Source of the DNA: DATHWB01 sp035544575
GTDB lineage: Bacteria > Actinomycetota > Acidimicrobiia > Spongiisociales > ZC4RG35
DNA length: 64,000 nt
Assembly (NCBI GenBank): GCA_035544575.1
Contig: DATKEC010000073.1
Coordinates: 1 to 64,000, forward strand
Direction of reading: 5' to 3'
The notes under the pieces are model-generated. The model did no database searches. It saw nothing but the letters and a program-made list of their open reading frames with translations, and had not been told where the DNA came from. The position numbers and the translations under genes were made by a program. Of this stretch, positions 50,768-59,422 are shown piece by piece (position 1 is the first letter of the stretch; each line of letters opens with the position of its first letter).

Positions 50768-51778
50768 TCAGAGGTCGCCGGCCGCCGCCCCACAGATCGT
50801 CTCGAGCATGAGGCGGGCAACCGTGTAGGGGTCGCAGTTGGCATTGGGGCGACGGTCCTCGAGATAGCCCTTGCCGTCGACTGCTGCCTGCCACGGGATG
50901 CGCACCGACGCCCCCCGATCGGAGACTCCGTAGGAGAAGTGGGTCCACGGGGCCGTCTCGTGGAGACCCGTGAGACGGTGATCGATGTCGGCGCCGTAGT
51001 TCTCGATGTGGAGGTCGTGACGTCGACCGAGGGCCTCGGCTCCGGCCACGATCGCGTCGTAGCTCTCCCGCATCTGCCTGGTCGAGAAGTTCGTGTGACA
51101 TCCCGCCCCGTTCCAGTCGCCTTTGACGGGCTTCGGGTCGAGCGTGGCTGCAACGTCGTAGTCCTCGGCCACGCGGTACAGCAGCCAGCGGGCGAGCCAC
51201 AGCTCGTCGCCCACCTCCAGCGGGCCCAGGGGGCCGACTTGGAACTCCCACTGTCCGATCATGACCTCGGCGTTGATTCCCGACAGTGAGATACCCGCGT
51301 TGAGACAGGCCTCCATGTGCCCTTCGACGACCGGGCGGCCGTAGATCTCGTCGGCGCCGATACCGCAGTAATAGCCGCCTTGCGGGGCGGGGTATCCGAA
51401 CTGGGGGAAACCGAACACGCGTCCCTCCCGAAAGAACGTGTACTCCTGTTCCATGCCGAACCAAGCCTCGAAGTCGGCGTACTTCTCCGCAACGGGGATC
51501 AGCAGTGCCCGGGTGTTGGTGGGGTGGGGCGACATGTCGGTGAGCAGGACCTCGCACATCACCAAGATGTTGTCGTCGCCCCGGATCGGATCGGGGACGA
51601 TCTTGACCGGCCTGAGAACACAGTCCGAGGCGTCACCCGGCGCCTGATTGGTGGAGGAACCGTCGAAGCCCCAGATGGGGGGCTCGCTGCCCTTTTCGAT
51701 GATCTTCGTCTTGGAGCGGAGCTTCTGGGTCGGCTTGTTGCCGTCGATCCAGATGTACTCGGCGCGGATCATGGACAT
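50768..51778 (-). CDS. glnII: Type II (eukaryotic-like) glutamine synthetase
   Basis: 336 residues, much shorter than GlnA (about 470). Signatures of GSII: IWGFDGSSTNQA, WFGMEQEYTFF, GWYC-like GGYYCGIGADEIYGR, PVKGDWNGAGCHTNFST, and RIPWQAAVDGKGYLEDRRPNANCDPY. It makes glutamine from glutamate, ammonia and ATP. ATG at 51778 with AAGGGAGA upstream. GSII is an additional enzyme in some Actinomycetota. I saw no confident nitrogen-regulator box in the 124-base upstream gap. Confidence 0.94.
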   Translation of the reverse strand: MSMIRAEYIWIDGNKPTQKLRSKTKIIEKGSEPPIWGFDGSSTNQAPGDASDCVLRPVKIVPDPIRGDDNILVMCEVLLTDMSPHPTNTRALLIPVAEKYADFEAWFGMEQEYTFFREGRVFGFPQFGYPAPQGGYYCGIGADEIYGRPVVEGHMEACLNAGISLSGINAEVMIGQWEFQVGPLGPLEVGDELWLARWLLYRVAEDYDVAATLDPKPVKGDWNGAGCHTNFSTRQMRESYDAIVAGAEALGRRHDLHIENYGADIDHRLTGLHETAPWTHFSYGVSDRGASVRIPWQAAVDGKGYLEDRRPNANCDPYTVARLMLETICGAAAGDL

Positions 51779-51902
51779 GGCGTTGTCTCCCTTGTTGTCG
51801 GAGTGTTCCAGGGTGACACATGGGGATGGTCACATCTTCGGATCGACGATGCCAGCGGGCGATTTCCCGTCGGTCAATGAAATGTGAACATCGTGTTTCG
51901 GC

Positions 51903-52517
51903 TCACATCTCGCCCGGGGTGATGCCCAGGGCCTCCTCGATCGCTGCCACTCTGCGTTCGAGCCCCGCCAGCCGATCCGTCCGGGGGTCCGCAGTCGCCG
52001 ACACCACGGGCTGCTCGCCGGCTCCGTCAGCGATGAGAAGGCATCGATATCGGTTCTCCTTCTGGCCTGGGGCCCGTTCGAGCCGCTCGACGAGCGGCAC
52101 CGTGCGCGCCATCAGATCGACGAGTCTCTCCTCGACGTCCGCGGTTGCCCCGAAGGAGACGTAGCGGTCGGTTCGCGCCCTAAGTTCGCCGGGTGTCTGA
52201 GCTCCCCGGAGGAGGAGTACGGCGAGCAGGGCGGTTTGTTCGTCGTCGAGTTCGAGGCCCGACTGGACCCGATGCACGTATCGTACGGTCCTTCCTCCGC
52301 TCGCCCTCGTCAGATTCGCCAGACGGCGGTCCTCGAGGTCGCGCAGGGCCCGCAGGACTGTCGCCTCGTCGTAGGCGACCACCGGGTCGCGGTTCGAAGC
52401 CTGATTGCAGGCGGCGACGAGGGCGTTGGTGGTCAGTGGGTACGCGTCTGGGGTGGTGAAGTCCTTCTCCACGAGTGCACCCAGCACTCTCGCCGCTTCC
52501 GGAGTCAGGGCTTCCAT
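51903..52517 (-). CDS. yceH: YceH-like DUF480 protein
   Basis: 204 residues. Tandem winged-helix layout of DUF480: LTPEAARVLGALVEKDFTTPDAYPLT, LVAACNQASNRDPV, LRGAQTPGELRARTDR, and a C-terminal coiled segment (RLAGLERRVAAIEEALG). Cytoplasmic; function unknown. It lies 19 nt after the helicase start region in the order transcribed and may follow it in one unit. Confidence 0.9.
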   Translation of the reverse strand: MEALTPEAARVLGALVEKDFTTPDAYPLTTNALVAACNQASNRDPVVAYDEATVLRALRDLEDRRLANLTRASGGRTVRYVHRVQSGLELDDEQTALLAVLLLRGAQTPGELRARTDRYVSFGATADVEERLVDLMARTVPLVERLERAPGQKENRYRCLLIADGAGEQPVVSATADPRTDRLAGLERRVAAIEEALGITPGEM

Positions 52518-52536
52518 CGGCTCAGAATGTAACCCT

Positions 52537-54828
52537 TCACGAACCGAGGATCACGTCGAGGAGACGCACGGCGGCTGGCTTGTCCAGTGGGTCGTTGCCG
52601 TTGCCGCATTTCGGTGACTGGATGCAGGACGGGCACCCGGCCAGGCACGGACAGTCCCGGATCGCATCGCGGGTGGCCGTCAGGTGCTCGGTCCCGGCGT
52701 CGAAGGCCACGGGTGATATCCCCGCCCCACCCGCATAGGCCTCGTAGATGAAGATGGCCGGGCCGCCGAGTTGCGGATGCCACGGCGTCGAGAGACCGCC
52801 GATGTCCCATCGGTCACAGATCGCCATCAGTGGCATGAGCGCGATGCCGGCGTGTTCTGCGGCGTGCAACGCCCCTGGTGCTGTCCGGGCATCGATCTGG
52901 GCGCTGGTGAGAACGTGGTCGGGGATGCCGAACCAGATGCCCTGGGTCTCGAAGACGGTCGAGGGCAGGTCGAGGTCGACGGTTTCGAGCACCTCTCGAC
53001 TTCCCAGGCGCAGCTTGCGATAGCCGACGACGAGAGTCTCGACCCGGAGACGGCCCAGAACGTGCCGGACCGGTCCCAGCCGGTCGGAGCGTTCCTCGTC
53101 GAGGATGTCGAGCACCTTGTCGGTGCGGGCCTGGGTGTAGTAGTTGATCTGGGCGGGCGTCACGCGCACCTCGCGGCGGGCGAGGTCGAGAGACTCCACG
53201 ACGAACGTCTCGCCTTGATGGAGGTACACCGCCCCCTCGTGACCGTCGCGGAAGGCCCGCTCCTCGTCCAGTGTGCCGATCAATCCTTCCGGCCCGGCCA
53301 CGTGATAGGTCGCTCCGCCCGACGCCCGGATGTCGACCTGGGGCGCGGGACGCTGGCGCCGGGCCCAGTAGAGCATCCCGTCACGCAGACGGAGGTGGCC
53401 CTGCTGGGTGAGGTTGTTCGCCGCCTCCTCGGTGCCATCCCCCAGGATGTCGCGGTCCTCCGGGCTGAGCGGGAGTTCGTTTGCCGCGCACGCGACGTGG
53501 GCCTCCAGCACCCTCGGATTCGAGGGGTTGATGACCGCGGACTCAGGCGGTCGGGTGAACAGCTCCGACGGATGCGTCATGAAGTACTGATCGAGTGCGT
53601 CCTCGCCGCCGACGAGGACGACCAACGACTCGTCCCGCGCCCGACCCGCCCTGCCCGCTTGCTGGCGGAACCCCGAGATCGTGCCGGGAAAGGACGACAA
53701 GACGGCCGCATCGAGACCCCCGACATCGATCCCGAGCTCGAGAGCGGTGGTCGTCACGATTCCGGTGAGCTGGCCTGAGAAGAGCCGTGCTTCCACCGCT
53801 CTGCGCTGGGCAGGCAGGTAGCCGCCCCGGTAGGCGGCGACGCGGTCTCGGGCGGTTGTTGCAAGCCGCTCCTGGGCGGCGCGAAAGACCAGTTCAGTCG
53901 CCTTGCGGCTGCGGGCGAAGACGATCGTGCGTTCGTCCCGCCGCACCAGGTCGACGAACAGGTCCGTCGCCTCTCCCAGGCTCGACCTCCGTCGGTTCGT
54001 CTCCTCCTCGACCACTGCGGGATTCCACAGCGCCACCGTCCGCGCACCAGCAGGGGAGGTGTCCTCGTCGACCACCTCAACCGACACGCCAGTGAGAGCG
54101 GCCCCGAGTTCGCCCGGATTGCCGATTGTGGCCGAGCCGAGGACGAAGGTGGGCGACGCCCCGTAGTGCGAGGCGATGCGCCGCAGCCGGCGGAGGATCA
54201 TCGCCACGTGGGTGCCGAAGATCCCGCGCAGCGTGTGCATCTCGTCGACGACGACGAATTCGAGGCGGTGAAAGAAGTCCGCCCATCGATCGTGCGAGCC
54301 CAAGATGCCGACATGGAGCATGTCCGGGTTGGTCAGCACGACGTTGGCGCGTCGACGGATGCGGGCCCTCTCTTCGATCTCGGTGTCGCCGTCGTAGGCG
54401 TCGGCGGAGACCTCGGGTATGCCGAGTTCGATGAAGCGGCGGAGCTGGTCGTGGGCGAGGGCCTTGGTGGGGAAGAGCAGAAGTGCGGTGGTCTTCGCAT
54501 CTCGCAGCTGGGCCTCGACGATCGGAGCCATGTACGCCAGTGTCTTGCCCGAGGCAGTCCCGGCCACGAGGACCGTGTGATGCCCTTGACGGACGTGGTC
54601 GATCGCCCTCACCTGGTGGCGGTACAGGTCGGTGATTCCGCGTTCTGCCAGCCGTGCGGCGAGGAGGGGGTGGAGGGGCGGGTCGAGCGGAGCGTGGATC
54701 GGCGCACGGGCATCGACGTGTTCCACATGGACGAGTTCGCCGTCGAGGTCGCCGTTTGCCACCCACGACTCGACGATGGTGCGGAAGCGACCACCGTGCT
54801 CGGCTGCCCTCTCGGTTGCGGAACTCAC
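52537..54828 (-). CDS. Hrq1/SftH-like superfamily 2 DNA helicase (DUF1998)
   Basis: 763 residues. SF2 motifs: Q-like YRHQVRAIDHVRQGH, motif I GTASGKT, II VVDEMH (DEMH box), III LGSATI, V TTALELGIDVGGLDA, and VI QQAGRAGR. The C-terminal DUF1998 domain has a four-Cys zinc site C-P-C-L-A-G-C-P-S-C...C. This is the architecture of RecQ4-related Hrq1 and mycobacterial SftH, 3'-5' helicases tied to genome repair. GTG start overlaps the ftsH stop (GTGA), so it is coupled to ftsH. Confidence 0.88.
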   Translation of the reverse strand: MSSATERAAEHGGRFRTIVESWVANGDLDGELVHVEHVDARAPIHAPLDPPLHPLLAARLAERGITDLYRHQVRAIDHVRQGHHTVLVAGTASGKTLAYMAPIVEAQLRDAKTTALLLFPTKALAHDQLRRFIELGIPEVSADAYDGDTEIEERARIRRRANVVLTNPDMLHVGILGSHDRWADFFHRLEFVVVDEMHTLRGIFGTHVAMILRRLRRIASHYGASPTFVLGSATIGNPGELGAALTGVSVEVVDEDTSPAGARTVALWNPAVVEEETNRRRSSLGEATDLFVDLVRRDERTIVFARSRKATELVFRAAQERLATTARDRVAAYRGGYLPAQRRAVEARLFSGQLTGIVTTTALELGIDVGGLDAAVLSSFPGTISGFRQQAGRAGRARDESLVVLVGGEDALDQYFMTHPSELFTRPPESAVINPSNPRVLEAHVACAANELPLSPEDRDILGDGTEEAANNLTQQGHLRLRDGMLYWARRQRPAPQVDIRASGGATYHVAGPEGLIGTLDEERAFRDGHEGAVYLHQGETFVVESLDLARREVRVTPAQINYYTQARTDKVLDILDEERSDRLGPVRHVLGRLRVETLVVGYRKLRLGSREVLETVDLDLPSTVFETQGIWFGIPDHVLTSAQIDARTAPGALHAAEHAGIALMPLMAICDRWDIGGLSTPWHPQLGGPAIFIYEAYAGGAGISPVAFDAGTEHLTATRDAIRDCPCLAGCPSCIQSPKCGNGNDPLDKPAAVRLLDVILGS

Positions 54829-56780
54829 TCCTCTTCGTTGCCGGCGCGCTCGATACCGGCCACGCGGTACGCCTCGACCTCCTCGAGCGTCTCCCGTTCG
54901 AGCAGTGCGTGAGTCAGCGCTTCGAGCTGGTCGCGATGTTCGTGCAACTGCTTGACGGCGGCGTCGTAGCACTCGTCGATGATCGCCCGAATCTCGGTAT
55001 CGACCAGTTCCAAGGTCGCCTCGGAGACCATCGGCCGACCGAAAGCGTCGACGGCGCGGTCATCGAAGATCGTGACCGGCCCGATACGCTCGGACATGCC
55101 CCAGCGACCCACCATGCTGCGGGCCAGGCCCGTGGCCTGAACCATGTCGTTCTCGGCCCCTGTCGAGACATTCCCGAAGATCACGTGCTCAGCGGCGCGA
55201 CCGCCGAGCATGCCGATGATCTTGCCTCGCAGGTAGTCGATGCCGTACGAGTACTTGTCGGCATCGGGCGACTGCAGCGTCACCCCCAGCGCTCGACCGC
55301 GGGGGATGATCGAGATCTTGCGCACCGGATCCGCCCCGGGTTGCAGCATGCCGAGCAGCGCGTGACCGGACTCGTGGTAGGCGGTTCGGCTCTTCTCCTC
55401 TTGCGACATCATGATCCGCCGCTCGGTCCCCAGAACGATTTTCTCCAGCGCATCGGTGAAATCGTTGATCATCACCTGGGCATGGCCGCGTCGCGCCGCC
55501 ATCAGCGCGGCCTCGTTCACGAGATTCGCCAGATCGGCGCCGACCATTCCCGGCGTGGTCGACGCGATGGCTCCGAGGTCGACGTCGTCGCCGAGCGGAA
55601 CGTTGCGGGTGTGAACCTCGAGGATCTTGTGACGTCCCGCCTGGTCGGGGGGAGAGACGGGAACCTGGCGATCGAAGCGACCAGGTCGCAGCAGTGCTGG
55701 ATCGAGGATCTCCGGACGGTTGGTGGCGCCGATGACGATGACGCCCTCGGACCCATCGAAGCCGTCCATCTCGGTGAGGATCTGGTTGAGGGTCTGTTCC
55801 CGCTCGTCGTGGCCGCCGAAACTCGTTCCAGACCCGCTGCGGGCGCGGCCGATCGCGTCCAGCTCGTCGATGAAGATGATGGCCGGAGCGACCTCCTTGG
55901 CCTGGGTGAAGAGGTCGCGGACCCGGCTGGCGCCAACACCGACGACCATCTCGATGAACTCCGAGGCGCTCATCGAAAAGAACGGGACGTTGGCTTCTCC
56001 GGCGACCGCGCGGGCCAGCAGTGTCTTGCCCGTCCCTGGCTGACCGGACAGCAGCACGCCTTTGGGGATGCGTCCTCCAAGCGCGGTGTACTTGGACGGG
56101 TTCTTGAGAAAGTCGACGATCTCGGCGAGTTCCTCCTCGGCATCCTCGATTCCCGCGACGTCATCGAACGTGGTGCGGGTATCGGTGTCCTCGTACCGCT
56201 TCGCCCTGGAACGACCGAGCCCGAGTGCTCCGCCACCGAGGGCGGACCCGGCGCGCCGGAACATGTAGAAGAACAGCCAGAGGATGAACAGCGTCGGGCC
56301 GAAGCCGAAGATGATCTGTTGCCAGACGGGGACGAAGTCGGGATCTTCGGCGTTGACCTCGATTCCTTTGGCGCGCAGCGTCGAGAGAAGGTCGTCCTGG
56401 GCGAAGGTCGGGCGTTCGGTTTCGATGAGGGTCGACGTGACGGTCCCGTCGTCGGGGTCGGCGATCTCGTTGTCGAGCGTGGCCTGGATCGTCTCTCCGG
56501 TGGCGGAGACACTGACGACATTGTCCCGGTCGATTTCATCGAGGAAGTCCGAGTAGGAGATGGCGAGACGCGGCTCGGGCTGGAGAAGCGTGTTGGACAC
56601 GAAGACGTTGAACGCCAGGAGGCCGATCAGCAGCGCCCAGAACCACCGACCCCCCGGAGGAGTCGGGAACATCTTGCGCGGCGTTCCGTCGCCGTCGTCG
56701 TCGCGGGGCATCCCCTCCACGCGCCACGCTGGTGGCTTCTTCTTTTCCTCCGGTGGGTTTCGGGTCGGTCTCGTCGTCAT
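54825..56780 (-). CDS. ftsH: ATP-dependent zinc metalloprotease FtsH
   Basis: 651 residues. Cytoplasmic Pro/Lys-rich N-tail, first helix (about 47-65), extracytoplasmic FtsH_ext domain, second helix (about 157-175), then AAA+ with Walker A 246-253 (GQPGTGKT), Walker B IIFIDELDAIG and SRH RPEILDPALLRPGRFDR. The zinc site H-E-S-G-H is at 469-473. It degrades membrane and regulatory proteins. ATG at 56780 with AGAGG upstream. Divergent from polX. Confidence 0.96.
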   Translation of the reverse strand: MTTRPTRNPPEEKKKPPAWRVEGMPRDDDGDGTPRKMFPTPPGGRWFWALLIGLLAFNVFVSNTLLQPEPRLAISYSDFLDEIDRDNVVSVSATGETIQATLDNEIADPDDGTVTSTLIETERPTFAQDDLLSTLRAKGIEVNAEDPDFVPVWQQIIFGFGPTLFILWLFFYMFRRAGSALGGGALGLGRSRAKRYEDTDTRTTFDDVAGIEDAEEELAEIVDFLKNPSKYTALGGRIPKGVLLSGQPGTGKTLLARAVAGEANVPFFSMSASEFIEMVVGVGASRVRDLFTQAKEVAPAIIFIDELDAIGRARSGSGTSFGGHDEREQTLNQILTEMDGFDGSEGVIVIGATNRPEILDPALLRPGRFDRQVPVSPPDQAGRHKILEVHTRNVPLGDDVDLGAIASTTPGMVGADLANLVNEAALMAARRGHAQVMINDFTDALEKIVLGTERRIMMSQEEKSRTAYHESGHALLGMLQPGADPVRKISIIPRGRALGVTLQSPDADKYSYGIDYLRGKIIGMLGGRAAEHVIFGNVSTGAENDMVQATGLARSMVGRWGMSERIGPVTIFDDRAVDAFGRPMVSEATLELVDTEIRAIIDECYDAAVKQLHEHRDQLEALTHALLERETLEEVEAYRVAGIERAGNEEE

Positions 56781-56853
56781 GTCGCCTCTGGAACGGTACA
56801 CCGGGGGTGCGACAAGGCTCCTGGCACATCGCTCAGCTGTGGCGCGGTCTGGG

Positions 56854-56859
56854 TAGCGT
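56854..56859 (+). promoter_or_regulatory. Candidate -10 box (TAGCGT) for polX
   Basis: TAGCGT ends seven bases before the GTG at 56867, which supports that start over the GTG at 56858. Confidence 0.35.
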
Positions 56860-56866
56860 GAAACTC

Positions 56867-58597
56867 GTGAGCACTCGCGACGTCATCGCCATGTTGTGGG
56901 AGCTGCATGCTCTCACGATCCTCGAGGAGGGCAGCCCGCAGTCTTTCAAAGCGCGGGCGTATGAGAACGCCGTCCACGGGATCGAGGGTGCAGGCACCGA
57001 CGTCACCACCCTGTCCAAGTCCGAACTCACCGCGCTCAAAGGAGTGGGCGGCTCGACCGCGGACAAGATCATCGAGTTCGTGGCCACCGGCAAGGTTGCC
57101 AAGATCGACCGGCTGCGCCAGGAGTACCCGCCCGAGTTCGTGGCGCTCTCGAAGATCCCGGGGGTGGGACCGAAGACGCTGAAGACACTCCGAGCCGAGT
57201 TGGGGATCAACAATCTCGACGATCTCAAGGCGGCGATCGCGGTTGAGCGGCTCCGAACAGTCCCCGGTCTGGGCAAGACCTCTGAGGAGAAGATCGCCAA
57301 GGCCATCGAGCGGCTCGGGCTGCACGGCAAGGATCGCCGCACACCCATCGTCGAAGCCATGCCGATCGCCGCCCGCCTCGTGTCCGACCTCGAGGCGATC
57401 GCCGGAGTCGATCGAGCGCTGTGGTGCGGGAGCCTGCGCCGGTTTTCAGAGACGATCGGGGACATCGACATCACGGTGGCGGCGACGGATGCGCCGGCTG
57501 TGATGGAAGCGGTGCGTTCTCATACCCTCGCCGCCGAGGTGGTGGCCGCTGGCGAGACCAAGACGTCGGTCCTCACCCGCGAGGGTCTGCAGATCGATGT
57601 GAGGGTCGTGGCTCCCGGTCAGTTCGGAGCCGCCATCCTCTACTTCACGGGCTCCAAATCCCACAACATCGCGTTGCGCCAGCGGGCGATCGACCGATCG
57701 ATGCTGCTCAACGAGTACGGGTTGTTCGACGCGGAGACCGAGGCGGTGGTCGTCTCTCGGACCGAGGAAGAGATCTACGCCGCGCTCGACATGGCCTTCG
57801 TCGATCCGCCGTTGCGGGAGGGGAGCGGCGAGGTGGAGGCTGCGGCCTCGGCTTCGTTGCCCGACCTGGTGCGCCGAGAGCACGTGCGGGGCGATCTGCA
57901 TTATCACACCGACCGTTCCGGCGACGGCCGATCGCCGCTGGAGGACATGGTCGATGCCGCCGTCGCGGCGGGTTACGAGTACGTCGCCATCACCGATCAC
58001 GGTGAGGATCTCGCGATCAACGGCCTCAGCCGCGACGAGATGCTCACCCACCGTGACGCCATCCGCGACCTCGAGCAGCGTCGGGGTGACATCCGCCTGT
58101 TCTTCGGCTGTGAACTCAACATCGGACCTGACGGCGGCCTGGATTATGACGCCGACTTTCGGGGGCTCTTCGACTGGTGCGTCGCCTCGGTCCACTCGCA
58201 CTTCGATCTCGACGCCGCCACCCAGACCGCCCGCCTGATTTCGGCGATCTCCGATCCGGCGGTGAGTGCGATCGGACACCTGACGGGTCGCTACATCGGG
58301 CGACGACCAGGCATCGAGCTGGAGATCGACCCCGTGCTGGAGGCGCTGCAACTCACGGGGGTGGGGCTGGAAGTGAACGGCGCCCTCGATCGTCTCGACG
58401 CAGCACCGAATGTCATTCGTCACGCCGTCGGCGCGGGTGTCCGACTGGTGATCTCCACGGATTCGCACCACACCTCAGACCTCGGCCGGATGTCCTTCGG
58501 TGTGCTCAACGCCCAGCGCGGGTGGGCCAGGCGCAGCGACGTGGCAAACACTCTGGCGGCTGGGGAGTTCGAGACGTGGGCGCGCAGTCGCTCCTGA
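56867..58597 (+). CDS. polX: Family X DNA polymerase with PHP exonuclease domain
   Basis: 576 residues. The N-terminal 8-kDa HhH region (SFKARAYENAVHGIEG, KGVGGSTADKI, IPGVGPKTLKTL) and the pol X catalytic core with G-S-L-R-R-F and G-D-I-D-I (metal Asp pair) occupy about 1-310. A PHP domain (about 335-576) has H-x-H in GDLHYHTDRSGDG, AITDHGED, and late STDSHHTSDL. Gap-filling polymerase with 3'-5' exonuclease for base-excision repair. Confidence 0.94.
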   Translation: MSTRDVIAMLWELHALTILEEGSPQSFKARAYENAVHGIEGAGTDVTTLSKSELTALKGVGGSTADKIIEFVATGKVAKIDRLRQEYPPEFVALSKIPGVGPKTLKTLRAELGINNLDDLKAAIAVERLRTVPGLGKTSEEKIAKAIERLGLHGKDRRTPIVEAMPIAARLVSDLEAIAGVDRALWCGSLRRFSETIGDIDITVAATDAPAVMEAVRSHTLAAEVVAAGETKTSVLTREGLQIDVRVVAPGQFGAAILYFTGSKSHNIALRQRAIDRSMLLNEYGLFDAETEAVVVSRTEEEIYAALDMAFVDPPLREGSGEVEAAASASLPDLVRREHVRGDLHYHTDRSGDGRSPLEDMVDAAVAAGYEYVAITDHGEDLAINGLSRDEMLTHRDAIRDLEQRRGDIRLFFGCELNIGPDGGLDYDADFRGLFDWCVASVHSHFDLDAATQTARLISAISDPAVSAIGHLTGRYIGRRPGIELEIDPVLEALQLTGVGLEVNGALDRLDAAPNVIRHAVGAGVRLVISTDSHHTSDLGRMSFGVLNAQRGWARRSDVANTLAAGEFETWARSRS

Positions 58598-59088
58598 TCG
58601 CTGTGGCGGCTGTTGCAGGCCTCCTCCCTCTCGGGGCGGCTTCCGGATGCACCGAACTGGACCTCGTGCGGGGATCGTCACGGCCGGAGGTCCGGGGTGT
58701 CGTCGAGCGGACGCCGGTGGCGTCGAACCCGCTGCCTTGGGGAGCCTCGATCAGCGCGGTGACGCGGGTGTGGGGTCCGGTGACGGTCGAGCGGTGGGCG
58801 ACGTCAGGTGAGATCCACGGGTGTCTGGTACCGGTGGACATTCCCGTCTACGAGGGCGTGGGGATCGACGACGTGCTGGTGCCGTCGTCTGGGGTGATGA
58901 GCGCATTGGAACAGGCGGCGCTCACATCGGAGTTCGGCCCACCGGTCGTCTACGAGCCGGCGGGTTTCGATCGGCTCATGGCCTGGTTGCGGGTCTTTCC
59001 GTTCGTGCCGATCGTTCTCGGACTGGTCGGATGGTCGGTGGTGGCTCTCTATCGGCGCCGCCACCGACCGAATCCCTACCTCTTCTGA
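58576..59088 (+). CDS. Hypothetical membrane protein
   Basis: 170 residues. N-terminal signal (SLLIAVAAVAGLLPLGAASG), an extracytoplasmic domain with two Cys (GCTELD, HGCLVPVD), and a C-terminal helix (FPFVPIVLGLVGWSVVALY) ending in RRRHRPNPYLF, the positive-inside tail. No family recognised. GTG at 58576 with GGGGAG eight bases upstream, overlapping the polX end by 22 nt. Confidence 0.62.
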   Translation: MGAQSLLIAVAAVAGLLPLGAASGCTELDLVRGSSRPEVRGVVERTPVASNPLPWGASISAVTRVWGPVTVERWATSGEIHGCLVPVDIPVYEGVGIDDVLVPSSGVMSALEQAALTSEFGPPVVYEPAGFDRLMAWLRVFPFVPIVLGLVGWSVVALYRRRHRPNPYLF

Positions 59089-59092
59089 ACGG

Positions 59093-59335
59093 TCACGCCA
59101 CGATGCTCAGGCGTTGGCTGTTGCTCGAGTGGTTGCTCGATCGGACGGCCGTCGCCAGGCGGGCGAAGGCCCGCTCCCGAGCGACCGTCGGGTTGGTCTG
59201 ATCGGCGAGGATGCCGACGAGGGTGGGTCCGACCCCCCGTCGGTAGGCGGAGGCTGCGAAGGCCAGCACCTCGTCTTCGTACTTGTCGATGCCGAACGTT
59301 GCGATGTGATGGGCGAGGATGTCGAGATCAGCCAT
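59093..59335 (-). CDS. Hypothetical 80-residue protein
   Basis: 80 residues, mostly helical (LDILAHHIATFGIDKYEDEVLAFAASAYRRG, PTVARERAFARLATAVRSS). No signal peptide or metal motif and no recognised family. The ribosome-binding site AAAGGAG eight bases before the ATG is strong, which supports expression. Divergent from the LysR gene across an 87-bp spacer, so LysR control is plausible. Confidence 0.65.
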   Translation of the reverse strand: MADLDILAHHIATFGIDKYEDEVLAFAASAYRRGVGPTLVGILADQTNPTVARERAFARLATAVRSSNHSSNSQRLSIVA

Positions 59336-59408
59336 GGTGTTGGCTCCTTTCTGGTGTCAACGTACGGCCTGGAGTAGATCGCGTCCAACGATGGTCTCGC
59401 ATCATTGC

Positions 59409-59414
59409 TATCAT
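59409..59414 (+). promoter_or_regulatory. Candidate -10 box (TATCAT) for the LysR gene
   Basis: TATCAT ends eight bases before the ATG at 59423. It overlaps a near-palindrome TCATGAGCGCTTATGA (59411-59426) that covers the start codon and could be an autoregulatory operator. Confidence 0.35.
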
Positions 59415-59422
59415 GAGCGCTT

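Noticed and set aside
51779..51902. GlnR-like binding sites upstream of glnII
   Set aside because: GTGAG, GAAAC and GTTCAC words occur, but not with the spacing of the GlnR consensus.
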